A stretch of DNA of 23,319 nt from Nitrososphaerota archaeon (GCA_021162925.1 JAGGXQ010000141.1:1-23319), one strand, 5' to 3'; counted from the first letter of the stretch, positions 6,410 to 13,139 are shown. Numbers and translations are program-made. Notes: generated by a model from the letters alone, not told the origin.

Positions 6410-7204
6410 GTGATGGTAGGGCTCGCAACCCTGGTAGGGATAGCCGTGGCATCCCCTCGCTCGATCTTCGGGTTCGAATCGGCCCTTTGCTTCCTCACGG
6501 GGTTCTTCATCTCCTCCTACTCCATGATCCTGAACGATTACTACGATCTGGAGTCGGACATGCTGTCCGCTCCCAGTAGGGTTCTGCCGAGCGGCAGGAT
6601 GAGCCCGAGGAGGGCCATCCACCTATCGCTCCTGATGCTATCCCTGGGCCTGGTATCGGCTGGGCTCTTGGGCCTGGGAAACCTGCTTATAGCGGGCATC
6701 TTCTCATTCCTCTCATGGCTCTACAGCCACTCGGCGAAGAAGGCGGGCCTGCTCGGGAACTTCATAGTCTCCCTGTCCGTGGCCATACCTTACGTCTACG
6801 GTGCCGTGGCCGTCGGTAGGGGGATGGACGAATTCGTCTGGCTACTCTCCGCCACCTCCTTCCTCGCGTGCCTCGGCAGGGAGGTCATAAAGACCATACC
6901 CGACGTGAAGGGGGACGAGGTGAGGGGCGTCAGATCCGTGGCCAGGGTCCATGGGCCCGAATTCGCGGCGAGGCTCGGGGCCCTCTTCTTCGCCTTGGCC
7001 GTCGCCTCCAGCCTGCTCCCCGTAGCCCTTGGGCTGTCTGGGCTCGCCTATACCATCTCGATCCTGCCGGTCGACGCCTACTTCCTATACCTCTCCTACA
7101 GGATCGCCAGGAACTTCGAGGAGGCCCTAGAGGTCAAGAGGCTCGCCCTCTTCGGGATGCTGGCCGGGATATTCGCCTTCACCCTGGGAGGGATCTTCAG
7201 ATAG
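6410..7204 (+). CDS. UbiA-family prenyltransferase, probable digeranylgeranylglyceryl phosphate synthase
   Basis: This integral membrane prenyltransferase probably adds the second geranylgeranyl chain in archaeal ether-lipid synthesis. Numbering from GTG 6410 (264 residues), the first Asp-rich motif is NDYYDLESD (42-50), followed by RVLPSGRMSPRRAI; the second is DVKGDEVRG (165-173) after GREVIKTIP. These and GLLGN fit the archaeal synthase better than heme or quinone UbiA enzymes. About seven to eight hydrophobic helices are visible. The frame is open upstream, and bases 6371-6409 encode LRPEIEIIRPLNS, matching the conserved start of the family (IEIIRPxN). The true protein therefore probably begins near 6368-6371 on a non-standard codon (CTG or ATT), behind GGGAGG at 6357-6362. 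The gene is packed directly against endA. Confidence 0.88.
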   Translation: MMVGLATLVGIAVASPRSIFGFESALCFLTGFFISSYSMILNDYYDLESDMLSAPSRVLPSGRMSPRRAIHLSLLMLSLGLVSAGLLGLGNLLIAGIFSFLSWLYSHSAKKAGLLGNFIVSLSVAIPYVYGAVAVGRGMDEFVWLLSATSFLACLGREVIKTIPDVKGDEVRGVRSVARVHGPEFAARLGALFFALAVASSLLPVALGLSGLAYTISILPVDAYFLYLSYRIARNFEEALEVKRLALFGMLAGIFAFTLGGIFR

Positions 7205-7213
7205 TTTAAAATA
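7205..7213 (+). promoter_or_regulatory. TATA-like box of rfcL
   Basis: TTTAAAATA begins immediately after the stop of the upstream prenyltransferase gene and is centred 27 bases before ATG 7236, giving a leaderless rfcL mRNA. Confidence 0.65.
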
Positions 7214-7235
7214 CCGTAGGGGGTTCTGGGGATCG

Positions 7236-8435
7236 ATGTTCTGGGTCGAGAAGTACAGGCCGAAGACGATCGCCCAGATGGTCGGGAACGAAACCGCCAG
7301 GCTGAAGCTCTACTCGTGGCTCAAGGGATGGAAGCCGGGGAGCAGACCTCTCATGCTCCTAGGGCCACCTGGTACGGGCAAGACGAGCGCGGTTCACGCG
7401 CTTGCGGACGAGCTCGGGTACTCCGTAATAGAGCTGAACGCGAGCGACGTGAGGACCGAGGAGGCGATAAAGGCGACCCTCATGCCGGCCTTGACGAACC
7501 TCGACCTCTTCGGGAGGCAGAAGCTCGTCTTCCTCGACGAGATAGACGGGCTCTTCGGGCAGCAGGATAGGGGAGGGCTCAACGCGGTCATGGAGCTCAT
7601 AGACAAGTACAACACCCTGCCGATGGTGATGGCCGCGAACTTCAAGGACGACGAGAAGGTGAAGAAGCTTGCGAAGAAGTGCGAGGTCGTGTACTTCAAA
7701 AGGGTCCCGCCCAGGCTCTTGGAGCTACACCTGAGGCGGATCCTGAAGATGGAGGGCAAAGAGCTCCCCAGGGAGCTCTTGAAGCGGGTGGTCGTCTACT
7801 CCAGGGGCGACGTGAGATCCGCGATAAACAACCTCCAGTACGCCTCCCTGGCCCCCGAGCAGGCCGAGCTCTTCTTCAGGGATATGACGCTCGGGATTTC
7901 GGAGGGGCTGGAGCAGTTCTTCAGGGCCAGGAGCCCGGAGATGGCTTTGAGGATCCTGAGCGAGATAGACGCCAACCCCGAGGAGAAGCTGAGGGCGCTC
8001 TTCAGCTCGGTCGTTTCGGCCGACCTCGATATAGGATCCAAGCTATCCCTGCTCAAGCTCATTTCGGATGCCGACCTGATATTCGGGAGGATAAAAAGGA
8101 GGCAGGAGTGGAGGCTCCTCAAGTACTTCTACAGGCTCCTCTCCCATCTGGGCGTGGCGTCGCCGAGGCCCCTGAATTACTCCGAGGCCGACATACCCTG
8201 GTCCCTCAGGCTTAGGATATGGAACGACGCCTCCGGTTTCAAAGAAGCCAACCACAAGCTCGCGAAGTTCTTCCACTCGTCGAGCAAAGAGGTCGCTTCC
8301 ACCTTGCTCGCGTACTTCCTGCTCATAGCCTCTGCCAAGGGGGTGCTCGACAGGATCATGGATAGGATGGACCTGAGCGATGCGGCGAAGAGGGTCCTCG
8401 AGGCGGAGGCGGAAAGGATAGGTGGTGCGAGATGA
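7236..8435 (+). CDS. rfcL: Replication factor C large subunit (RfcL)
   Basis: RfcL is the large subunit of the archaeal sliding-clamp loader, which opens PCNA and places it on primed DNA using ATP. The 399-residue protein starts with FWVEKYRPKTIAQMVGNE, typical of clamp loaders. It has Walker A GPPGTGKT (43-50), Walker B VFLDEID (98-104), an AAN sensor-1 region (MVMAANFKD) and GDVRSAINNLQ in the AAA+ lid. The C-terminal half is helical and less conserved, as expected for RfcL. It ends in ERIGGAR, with no PCNA-binding QxxLxxFF-like tail, unlike several euryarchaeal RfcL proteins. The small subunit gene, often nearby in other archaea, is not in the window. The stop overlaps the next start as ATGA. 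Confidence 0.95.
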   Translation: MFWVEKYRPKTIAQMVGNETARLKLYSWLKGWKPGSRPLMLLGPPGTGKTSAVHALADELGYSVIELNASDVRTEEAIKATLMPALTNLDLFGRQKLVFLDEIDGLFGQQDRGGLNAVMELIDKYNTLPMVMAANFKDDEKVKKLAKKCEVVYFKRVPPRLLELHLRRILKMEGKELPRELLKRVVVYSRGDVRSAINNLQYASLAPEQAELFFRDMTLGISEGLEQFFRARSPEMALRILSEIDANPEEKLRALFSSVVSADLDIGSKLSLLKLISDADLIFGRIKRRQEWRLLKYFYRLLSHLGVASPRPLNYSEADIPWSLRLRIWNDASGFKEANHKLAKFFHSSSKEVASTLLAYFLLIASAKGVLDRIMDRMDLSDAAKRVLEAEAERIGGAR

Positions 8436-8779
8436 AGATAGTCTTCGGCGAGTACTTCCACCTCCCCCGTGTGGGGAAGGACGCGTTCATAAGCCTGATG
8501 AAGGCCGGGGTCGAGTACGAAAAGGGGAAGGGGTTCAGGTTCGTCGAAGGGACCGACGTCCCCAGGGCCATAGGGATCATAGAGGCCGCCACCGGGAAGA
8601 GGGTCGAGCTGATACCTAGGTGCTTCATGGACGGGAAGCCCGCTGGATGCGAGAAATGCGAATATAGGTACATGTGCAACAGGCTCGAGGTCTCGAACTA
8701 CTGCCTCTGCGACGACTGCTACGAAGATGAAGGGACGATCTCGGCCTACTACTTTAAATTCTCCGAGGAGCTGGAGTAA
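8432..8779 (+). CDS. Small Cys-rich protein coupled to rfcL, function unknown
   Basis: I do not recognise this 115-residue protein. It starts at ATG 8432 inside the rfcL stop (ATGA), so translation is probably coupled to RfcL. The first half is a compact mixed alpha/beta segment (FGEYFHLPRVGKDAFISLMK, then RAIGIIEAATGKRVELIP). The second half has seven cysteines at 64, 73, 76, 82, 91, 93 and 96. The spacing C64...C73-x2-C76-x5-C82 looks like an iron-sulfur or zinc site of the kind found at the end of Cas4/AddB-type nucleases, but no nuclease motif is visible. The C91-x-C93-x2-C96 group could form a second metal site. The C-terminus is acidic. Context suggests a role in replication, repair or RfcL function; this is a guess from position only. 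Confidence 0.82.
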   Translation: MKIVFGEYFHLPRVGKDAFISLMKAGVEYEKGKGFRFVEGTDVPRAIGIIEAATGKRVELIPRCFMDGKPAGCEKCEYRYMCNRLEVSNYCLCDDCYEDEGTISAYYFKFSEELE

Positions 8780-8781
8780 AA

Positions 8782-8790
8782 AGTTTATCT
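8782..8790 (+). promoter_or_regulatory. TATA-like box of moaA
   Basis: AGTTTATCT is centred 28 bases before ATG 8814. This favours that start over the in-frame TTG at 8799, which is only 13 bases away from the box centre. Confidence 0.6.
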
Positions 8791-8813
8791 AAAGCCGGTT
8801 GGAAGCGAGGGTA

Positions 8814-9806
8814 ATGGGCCCGCTCATCGACAGGTTCGGGAGGCCCGTAACCGGGGTCAGGATCTCCGTGAACTCCACGTCTTCTTGCAACCTACATTGC
8901 ATCTTCTGCCACAGGGAGGGGGAGGGGAGGGGCCATGAAGTCGAAATGACCCCGGAGGAGATAGAGCGCATCGCCAGGGTTTTGAAGGGGTTTTCGGTCA
9001 CCAAGGTAAAGCTAACGGGTGGGGAGCCGACCGTAAGGGACGACATACTCGAAATAGTCGAGCGTCTTGGAAGGCTCGGGTTGGATGACCTCTCGATGAC
9101 CACCAACGGGTACAGGATGGCCGAGTTGGCGAGGGAGCTGAAGGATGCCGGGCTGAAGAGGGTGAACCTGAGCCTGCACTCGACCTACCCGGATCGCTAC
9201 AGGTTCATAACCGGGGGTGGCGATTACGAGAGAGCTATCAGGGCGATAAAGGCCTCGTTGGATGCCGGGTTCTTCCCTGTGAAGCTCAACGTGGTGGTAC
9301 TCAAGGGGGTCAACGACGACGAGCTCGAAAGGTTCATCGAATTCGCCAGGGAACTGGGGGCCGGGGATGCCCTCATCCTCCAATTCATAGAACTGCAGAT
9401 GGTCGGGAGCGCCATCGGAGGGTTTTACAGAAAATACCACCACGACCTGAAGGAGTACGAAGCCGTTCTGAAGCGGAGGGCGGTCAAGGACGTCGAGAGG
9501 ACCCTTCACAGGAGGCATCAATACAAACTTCCGAACGGCGTGTGGGTAGAGATAGTGAGGCCCATGCACAACTCGATCTTCTGCATGAACGACACTAGGA
9601 TAAGGATAACCCACGACGGCAAGTTCAAGCCATGCCTCTTTAGGAACGACAACCTGGTCGATTTCCTGGGGGCGATGAGGGGCGGGGCGAGCGATGAGGA
9701 GCTCGCCGAAAGGTTCAAGCTGGCCGTCAGGATCAGGGAGCCGTTCTTCAAGCCTCTTTCATTACCGTCTTCCTCAGATGAACTATCTGCTTCCAGAGCT
9801 TCCTAG
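8814..9806 (+). CDS. moaA: GTP 3',8-cyclase MoaA (radical SAM, molybdopterin step 1)
   Basis: MoaA converts GTP to 3',8-cyclo-dihydro-GTP, which MoaC turns into cyclic pyranopterin monophosphate. From ATG 8814 (330 residues) the start MGPLIDRFGRPVTGVRISV is typical. The radical SAM cluster motif is C25-NLH-C29-IF-C32; LTGGEPTVRDD (67-77) and MTTNGY (95-100) bind SAM and substrate. The C-terminal second iron-sulfur cluster normally uses C-x2-C-x13-C; here it reads C257-MN-D260 and C274 (KPCLFRND), so one Cys ligand is Asp. The last residues (about 315-330, SLPSSSDELSASRAS) are low-complexity, lack the C-terminal Gly-Gly known from bacterial and human enzymes, and are encoded where the gene overlaps the convergent coiled-coil gene by 59 bases. 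moaC and moaB follow downstream. Confidence 0.93.
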   Translation: MGPLIDRFGRPVTGVRISVNSTSSCNLHCIFCHREGEGRGHEVEMTPEEIERIARVLKGFSVTKVKLTGGEPTVRDDILEIVERLGRLGLDDLSMTTNGYRMAELARELKDAGLKRVNLSLHSTYPDRYRFITGGGDYERAIRAIKASLDAGFFPVKLNVVVLKGVNDDELERFIEFARELGAGDALILQFIELQMVGSAIGGFYRKYHHDLKEYEAVLKRRAVKDVERTLHRRHQYKLPNGVWVEIVRPMHNSIFCMNDTRIRITHDGKFKPCLFRNDNLVDFLGAMRGGASDEELAERFKLAVRIREPFFKPLSLPSSSDELSASRAS

Positions 9807-9936
9807 CTTCTTTTTTCAGCTTGTATATCTCCTCTCTCTTCTCGAGCCTGGTCGCCAGGGTCGAGGATAGCTCGTTTATCCTCTCGATTATCTCCTCCCT
9901 TCGCTTCATAAGCTCCTCGAGCTTCTCCTCGGACAT
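9748..9936 (-). CDS. Small coiled-coil protein between moaA and moaC
   Basis: I do not recognise this 62-residue protein. It is almost entirely charged helix (LEELMKRREEIIERINELSS, then EKREEIYKLKKEARKLWKQI), with hydrophobic residues spaced as in a coiled coil or helical hairpin. No membrane or metal site is visible. Evidence that it is real is a strong TATA box on the minus strand (9960-9968), centred 28 bases before ATG 9936, the spacing used by most genes here. Its 3' end overlaps moaA by 59 bases. In that overlap moaA encodes a low-complexity tail, as if moaA had run on into this gene. It could be a small structural or nucleic-acid-binding protein; I assign no function. Confidence 0.7.
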   Translation of the reverse strand: MSEEKLEELMKRREEIIERINELSSTLATRLEKREEIYKLKKEARKLWKQIVHLRKTVMKEA

Positions 9937-9959
9937 GCACCCGATCCTGCCCCCATGCC

Positions 9960-9968
9960 TATATAAAA
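9960..9968 (-). promoter_or_regulatory. TATA box of the coiled-coil gene
   Basis: The minus strand reads TTTTATATA, centred 28 bases before ATG 9936. The next box, 19 bases to the right, belongs to moaC in the opposite direction. Confidence 0.7.
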
Positions 9969-9982
9969 CCTTTCACGGCACC

Positions 9983-9992
9983 GTTAAATATC
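9983..9992 (+). promoter_or_regulatory. TATA-like box of moaC
   Basis: GTTAAATATC is centred 26 bases before ATG 10013, giving a leaderless moaC-moaB mRNA. Confidence 0.65.
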
Positions 9993-10012
9993 TCCAACCT
10001 TAAACCGAGCTC

Positions 10013-10471
10013 ATGGAGGCCAAGATGATCGACGTCAGCGGTAAGGGGACCGTCGTGAGGGAGGCGATAGCCGAAGGCGAGATAAAGCTGAGGAAGGAGA
10101 CGCTCAGGCTCATAAGGGAGGGGAGGGTCGAGAAGGGCGATCCTCTGGGCATAGCGAAGGTCGCCGGCATAAACGGGAGCAAGCTCACGCCCCTGCTCAT
10201 ACCCCTTTGCCACAACATACCCATCGAGTACTCGGAGGTGACCTTTGAGTTGCTCGAAGACGGGATCAGGGCCAGGGCGACCGTAAGGACCACGGCGAAG
10301 ACCGGGGTAGAGATGGACGCCCTCACCTCCGTCTCCATAGCCCTGCTGAACCTATGGGACGTGGTGAAGAAGTACGAGAAGGACGAGTCCGGCCAGTACC
10401 CCGATACCGAGATCAGGAGGATAAGGGTGGTTAGCAAGGTGAAGGGGGATGCATCCGGTAGACGAGCATAG
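10013..10471 (+). CDS. moaC: Cyclic pyranopterin monophosphate synthase MoaC
   Basis: MoaC converts the MoaA product into cyclic pyranopterin monophosphate, the first stable molybdopterin intermediate. The 152-residue protein has all family blocks: MIDVSGKGTVVREAIAEG at the N-terminus, AKVAGINGSKLTPLLIPLCH (48-67), TGVEMDALTSVSIALL (97-112) and LWDVVKKYEKDE (114-125), which carries the Asp116 and Lys119 expected for catalysis. It ends with GQYPDTEIRRIRVVSKVKG. The length is normal. Translation of moaB starts 23 bases before the moaC stop, so the two are probably coupled. The pair has its own promoter at 9983-9992 and is separated from moaA by the minus-strand coiled-coil gene. Confidence 0.96.
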   Translation: MEAKMIDVSGKGTVVREAIAEGEIKLRKETLRLIREGRVEKGDPLGIAKVAGINGSKLTPLLIPLCHNIPIEYSEVTFELLEDGIRARATVRTTAKTGVEMDALTSVSIALLNLWDVVKKYEKDESGQYPDTEIRRIRVVSKVKGDASGRRA

Positions 10472-10973
10472 AGAGGCGGCGCCCAAGACCCTGAGCGTCG
10501 TGGTGATAACCGTAAGCACTTCGAGGTATGAGAAGCTGATGAAGGGGGAGGAGCCCGAAGACGTTTCGGGGGCGGAGATAAGGACGATGCTCGAGGCCAG
10601 GGGGCACAAAGTACCGTACTACAGGCTGATACCCGACGACAAAACGATGGTTAGGCTCGAAGTCCTTAACGCAATAAAGGACGGATCGGTTGATGCGGTA
10701 ATACTGACCGGAGGGACGGGATTCACCGAAAGCGACGTAACGGTCGAGGCTCTTTCTCCTCTTTTCGACAGGGAGATAGAGGGCTTCGGGGAGCTCTTCA
10801 GGATGCTAAGCTACAGGGAGGTGGGCTCGGCGTCGATGCTTAGCAGGGCCACGGCGGGGATCATCTCGAAGAAGCCCGTCTTCTGCCTGCCGGGCTCCCC
10901 GGATGCGGTAAGGCTCGCCATGAACCTCATACTCGACGAGTTGCCCCACCTGAAGCTGATGCTCTCCAAGTAA
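10449..10973 (+). CDS. moaB: Molybdopterin adenylyltransferase-type protein MoaB
   Basis: This 174-residue protein belongs to the MoaB/Mog family, which activates molybdopterin by adenylylation before metal insertion. Motifs are VITVSTSRYE near the N-terminus (19-28), DVSGAEIRTMLEARGH, the substrate-binding TGGTGFTESDVT (87-98) and the C-terminal LPGSPDAVRLAMNLIL (147-162). In archaea MoaB is thought to do the job of Mog. ATG 10449 starts 23 bases inside moaC. moaD, moaE and the molybdenum insertase MoeA are not in the window, so the pathway must be completed elsewhere. Confidence 0.95.
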   Translation: MHPVDEHREAAPKTLSVVVITVSTSRYEKLMKGEEPEDVSGAEIRTMLEARGHKVPYYRLIPDDKTMVRLEVLNAIKDGSVDAVILTGGTGFTESDVTVEALSPLFDREIEGFGELFRMLSYREVGSASMLSRATAGIISKKPVFCLPGSPDAVRLAMNLILDELPHLKLMLSK

Positions 10974-10975
10974 AA

Positions 10976-10985
10976 GTTTATTTTT
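10976..10985 (+). promoter_or_regulatory. TATA-like box of the TIP49 gene
   Basis: An AGTTTATTTT box begins right after the moaB stop (10973), centred about 36 bases before ATG 11017. A leader of about 10 bases is expected, and GGTGATCC at 11009-11014 could serve as a ribosome site. The T-run may also end moaB transcription. Confidence 0.5.
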
Positions 10986-11016
10986 CAAATGGCGTGAAAG
11001 AGGGCTCGGTGATCCT

Positions 11017-12384
11017 ATGAGTTCGGGAGGGATAAGGGAGGTTATGGCCAAATTCGAGAGGATCGGCTCTCACACCCACATAAAGGGCCTGGGCCTGGAC
11101 GAGAACCTCAAGGCCGTAAAGATCAAGGACGGGATGGTCGGGCAGGAGAAGGCGAGGGAGGCGGCCGGCCTGGTGGTCCAGATGATAAAGCAGGGCAAGC
11201 TCAGCGGCAGGATAATCATACTCGCGGGCCCTCCTGGGACCGGGAAGACCGCCCTGGCCGTCGCCATCTCCAGGGAGCTCGGCCCGAACGTCCCCTTCAT
11301 ACAGATGAGCGGTAGCGAGATATACAGCACGGTGAAGAAGAAGACCGAGATACTGCTCGAAGCGATGAGGAAGTGTATAGGCGTGGAGATACACGAGGAG
11401 AGGGAGGTTTACGAAGGCGAGGTCGTAAACATGACCGTGAACACGGTCCCGCACCCCTACAACCCCTACCAGAAGATACCCGAGAGCGTCAGGCTCACCC
11501 TTAAGACGACCGAGGAGGAGAAGACGATAGAGGCCGGAAGCAACGTTGCGAACCAGCTCCTCAGCGCGGGCGTATCGGAGGGCTACGTCATACAGATAGA
11601 TGCGGAGACCGGCAGGGTCTCGCCACTAGGCCTGTGCCTAGAGAGCAGTAAGGGGAAGGCCTACGACGTCGACACTAGGAAGAAGGTCCCCAGGCCCTCT
11701 GGCAAGGTCAAGAAGACGAAGGAGTTCGTCTACACCATGACCCTTGCCGACCTGGACGAGCTGAACGCCAGGAGGGGAGGGGGCCTGTTCTCCCTGTTCT
11801 TCGGAGGGGTCGAGAGCGGGGAGATAGGGCCCGAAGTGAGGGCCGAGGTCGACAGGCAGGTCAAGGAGCTCGTGGATCAGGGGAGGGCGTTCATCCACCC
11901 TGGGGTCCTTTTCATCGACGACTCCCACCTCTTGGACCTCGAAGCCTTCAGCTTCCTGGGCAGGGCCGTCGAGAGCGAGCTGGTCCCGATAATAATATTG
12001 GCGACCAACAGGGGCCTCACGAGGATCAGGGGGACCGATATAGAGGCGCCGCTCGGCTTCCCCTTGGACCTGCTCGACAGATCGGTGATCATAGCCACGT
12101 CCCCCTACGACAGGGATTCGATAAAGGAGATACTGAAGATAAGGGCGAAGGAGGAGAAGGTGAAGCTGACCCCGGAGGCGTTGGAGAGGCTTGCCGAGAT
12201 AGGCGATAGGACTTCTTTGAGGTACTCGGTCCAGCTCCTGAGCCTGGCCTCCCAGAACTCTAGGAGTGCGGGCAGGGAAGAGGTCGGCTTGGAGGACGTG
12301 GAGAGGGTCAGCGGGCTCTTCCTCGACGTATCCCAGGCCGTCGAGCACCTTAAGAAGTACGAGGAGAAGCTGCTAAAGCACTAG
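11017..12384 (+). CDS. TIP49 / RuvB-like AAA+ ATPase (RuvBL1/2 homolog)
   Basis: The 455-residue protein is an archaeal homolog of eukaryotic RuvBL1/RuvBL2, hexameric AAA+ ATPases of chromatin-remodelling and RNP-assembly complexes. The N-terminus (SHTHIKGLGLDENLKAV) is characteristic. Walker A is GPPGTGKT (71-78). Residues about 125-238 form the inserted oligonucleotide-binding-like domain II typical of this family. Walker B reads VLFIDDSHLLD (297-307), where RuvBL proteins have DEVH, so the catalytic Glu position is Asp302. Sensor 1 is ILATNRG (327-333), then IRGTD and PLDLLDR; sensor 2 is RTSLRYSVQLL (398-408). Length matches the family. The archaeal role is not well known; the gene stands between the moa cluster and ribosomal protein genes, with its own promoter. 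Confidence 0.95.
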   Translation: MSSGGIREVMAKFERIGSHTHIKGLGLDENLKAVKIKDGMVGQEKAREAAGLVVQMIKQGKLSGRIIILAGPPGTGKTALAVAISRELGPNVPFIQMSGSEIYSTVKKKTEILLEAMRKCIGVEIHEEREVYEGEVVNMTVNTVPHPYNPYQKIPESVRLTLKTTEEEKTIEAGSNVANQLLSAGVSEGYVIQIDAETGRVSPLGLCLESSKGKAYDVDTRKKVPRPSGKVKKTKEFVYTMTLADLDELNARRGGGLFSLFFGGVESGEIGPEVRAEVDRQVKELVDQGRAFIHPGVLFIDDSHLLDLEAFSFLGRAVESELVPIIILATNRGLTRIRGTDIEAPLGFPLDLLDRSVIIATSPYDRDSIKEILKIRAKEEKVKLTPEALERLAEIGDRTSLRYSVQLLSLASQNSRSAGREEVGLEDVERVSGLFLDVSQAVEHLKKYEEKLLKH

Positions 12385-12390
12385 CAACAC

Positions 12391-12397
12391 TTATTTA
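12391..12397 (+). promoter_or_regulatory. TATA-like box of the eS19 gene
   Basis: TTATTTA is centred 28 bases before ATG 12422. GGTGAAGG at 12412-12419 also lies just before the start codon, so either a leaderless or a short-leader mRNA is possible. Confidence 0.5.
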
Positions 12398-12421
12398 CAC
12401 ATTTGGATCAAAGGTGAAGGC

Positions 12422-12874
12422 ATGGTTACCCCCTATGAAGTTCCAGCGGATCGGCTGATAAAGAGGCTTGCGGAGTACCTGAAGAAGGAGTCCAAGATAG
12501 TCCCCCCGCTGTGGAGCAGGTACGCGAAGACCGGGCCACACAGGCTCAGGCCCCCTCACGATAGGGACTGGTGGTACTACAGGTGCGCCTCCCTGCTCAG
12601 GAAGATATACATGCACGGCCCCTTGAGCGTAAAGAGGCTAGAAGCCGAGTATGGGGGTAGCCGGAAGAGGGGGGTGAAGCCCCGCCACCATATAGACGCC
12701 GGGAGCTCGGCCATAAGGGTCCCCTTGAAGCAGCTCGAGGAGTGCGGGTACGTGAGGAAGACCCCCAAGGGTAGGTTGCTAACCCCGAAGGGCAAGGGCC
12801 TGCTGGAGCAGATGAGCCAGGCGATATTCGACGAGCTCGTGAAGGAGAACCCGGCTTTGAAGAAGTACGCCTAG
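12422..12874 (+). CDS. rps19e: Ribosomal protein eS19
   Basis: A 150-residue small-subunit ribosomal protein found only in archaea and eukaryotes. Blocks include YEVPADRLIKRLAEYLKKE (5-23), PPLWSRYAKTGPHRLRPP, DWWYYRCASLLRKIY, YGGSRKRGVKPRHH and RVPLKQLEECGYVRKTPKGR, all diagnostic of eS19. The C-terminal helix ends ENPALKKYA. It opens a run of translation genes (eS19, PDCD5, eL39, eL31), a grouping common in archaea. The PDCD5 gene starts 9 bases after the stop in the same frame. Confidence 0.97.
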   Translation: MVTPYEVPADRLIKRLAEYLKKESKIVPPLWSRYAKTGPHRLRPPHDRDWWYYRCASLLRKIYMHGPLSVKRLEAEYGGSRKRGVKPRHHIDAGSSAIRVPLKQLEECGYVRKTPKGRLLTPKGKGLLEQMSQAIFDELVKENPALKKYA

Positions 12875-12883
12875 GCGATCGAG

Positions 12884-13138
12884 ATGGGGAGCGAAGAGGA
12901 GAGGAGGAAGGCCCTAGAGAGGGAGGGCATACTTAGGATGGCGATGACCCCAGAGGCGAGGCTGAGGCTTAACAACGTGAAGATGGTCAGGCCCGAAGTC
13001 GCGAAGATGGTCGAGGACCAGATAATCGCCCTTTACTCGTCCGGGAGGCTCAACAGGGTGATAACCGATCAGGATATGAGGCGCATACTCCTAGAGGTAA
13101 GCAGGAGGCGCAGGGGGCCGAGGATAAGGTGGGCCTAG
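12884..13138 (+). CDS. PDCD5-family DNA-binding protein, short form
   Basis: The 84-residue protein matches the PDCD5 (TFAR19) family: EGILRMAMTPEARLRLNNVK (14-33), MVRPEVAKMVEDQIIALY, then SGRLNRVITDQDMRRILLEV and a basic tail RRRRGPRIRWA. Archaeal members are usually about 105-120 residues, with a longer charged N-terminal helix. Here the helix is reduced, and the frame upstream is closed by the eS19 stop, so no longer form is possible. The family binds DNA and has been proposed to act in nucleic-acid or chaperone contexts; its archaeal job is unknown. It sits 9 bases after eS19, in the usual place next to eS19 and eL39. Confidence 0.93.
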   Translation: MGSEEERRKALEREGILRMAMTPEARLRLNNVKMVRPEVAKMVEDQIIALYSSGRLNRVITDQDMRRILLEVSRRRRGPRIRWA

Positions 13139-13139
13139 G

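Noticed and set aside
11638..12348. A 236-residue open frame on the minus strand across the TIP49 gene
   Set aside because: It is the shadow of conserved ATPase motifs on the other strand, with no promoter and no family pattern.
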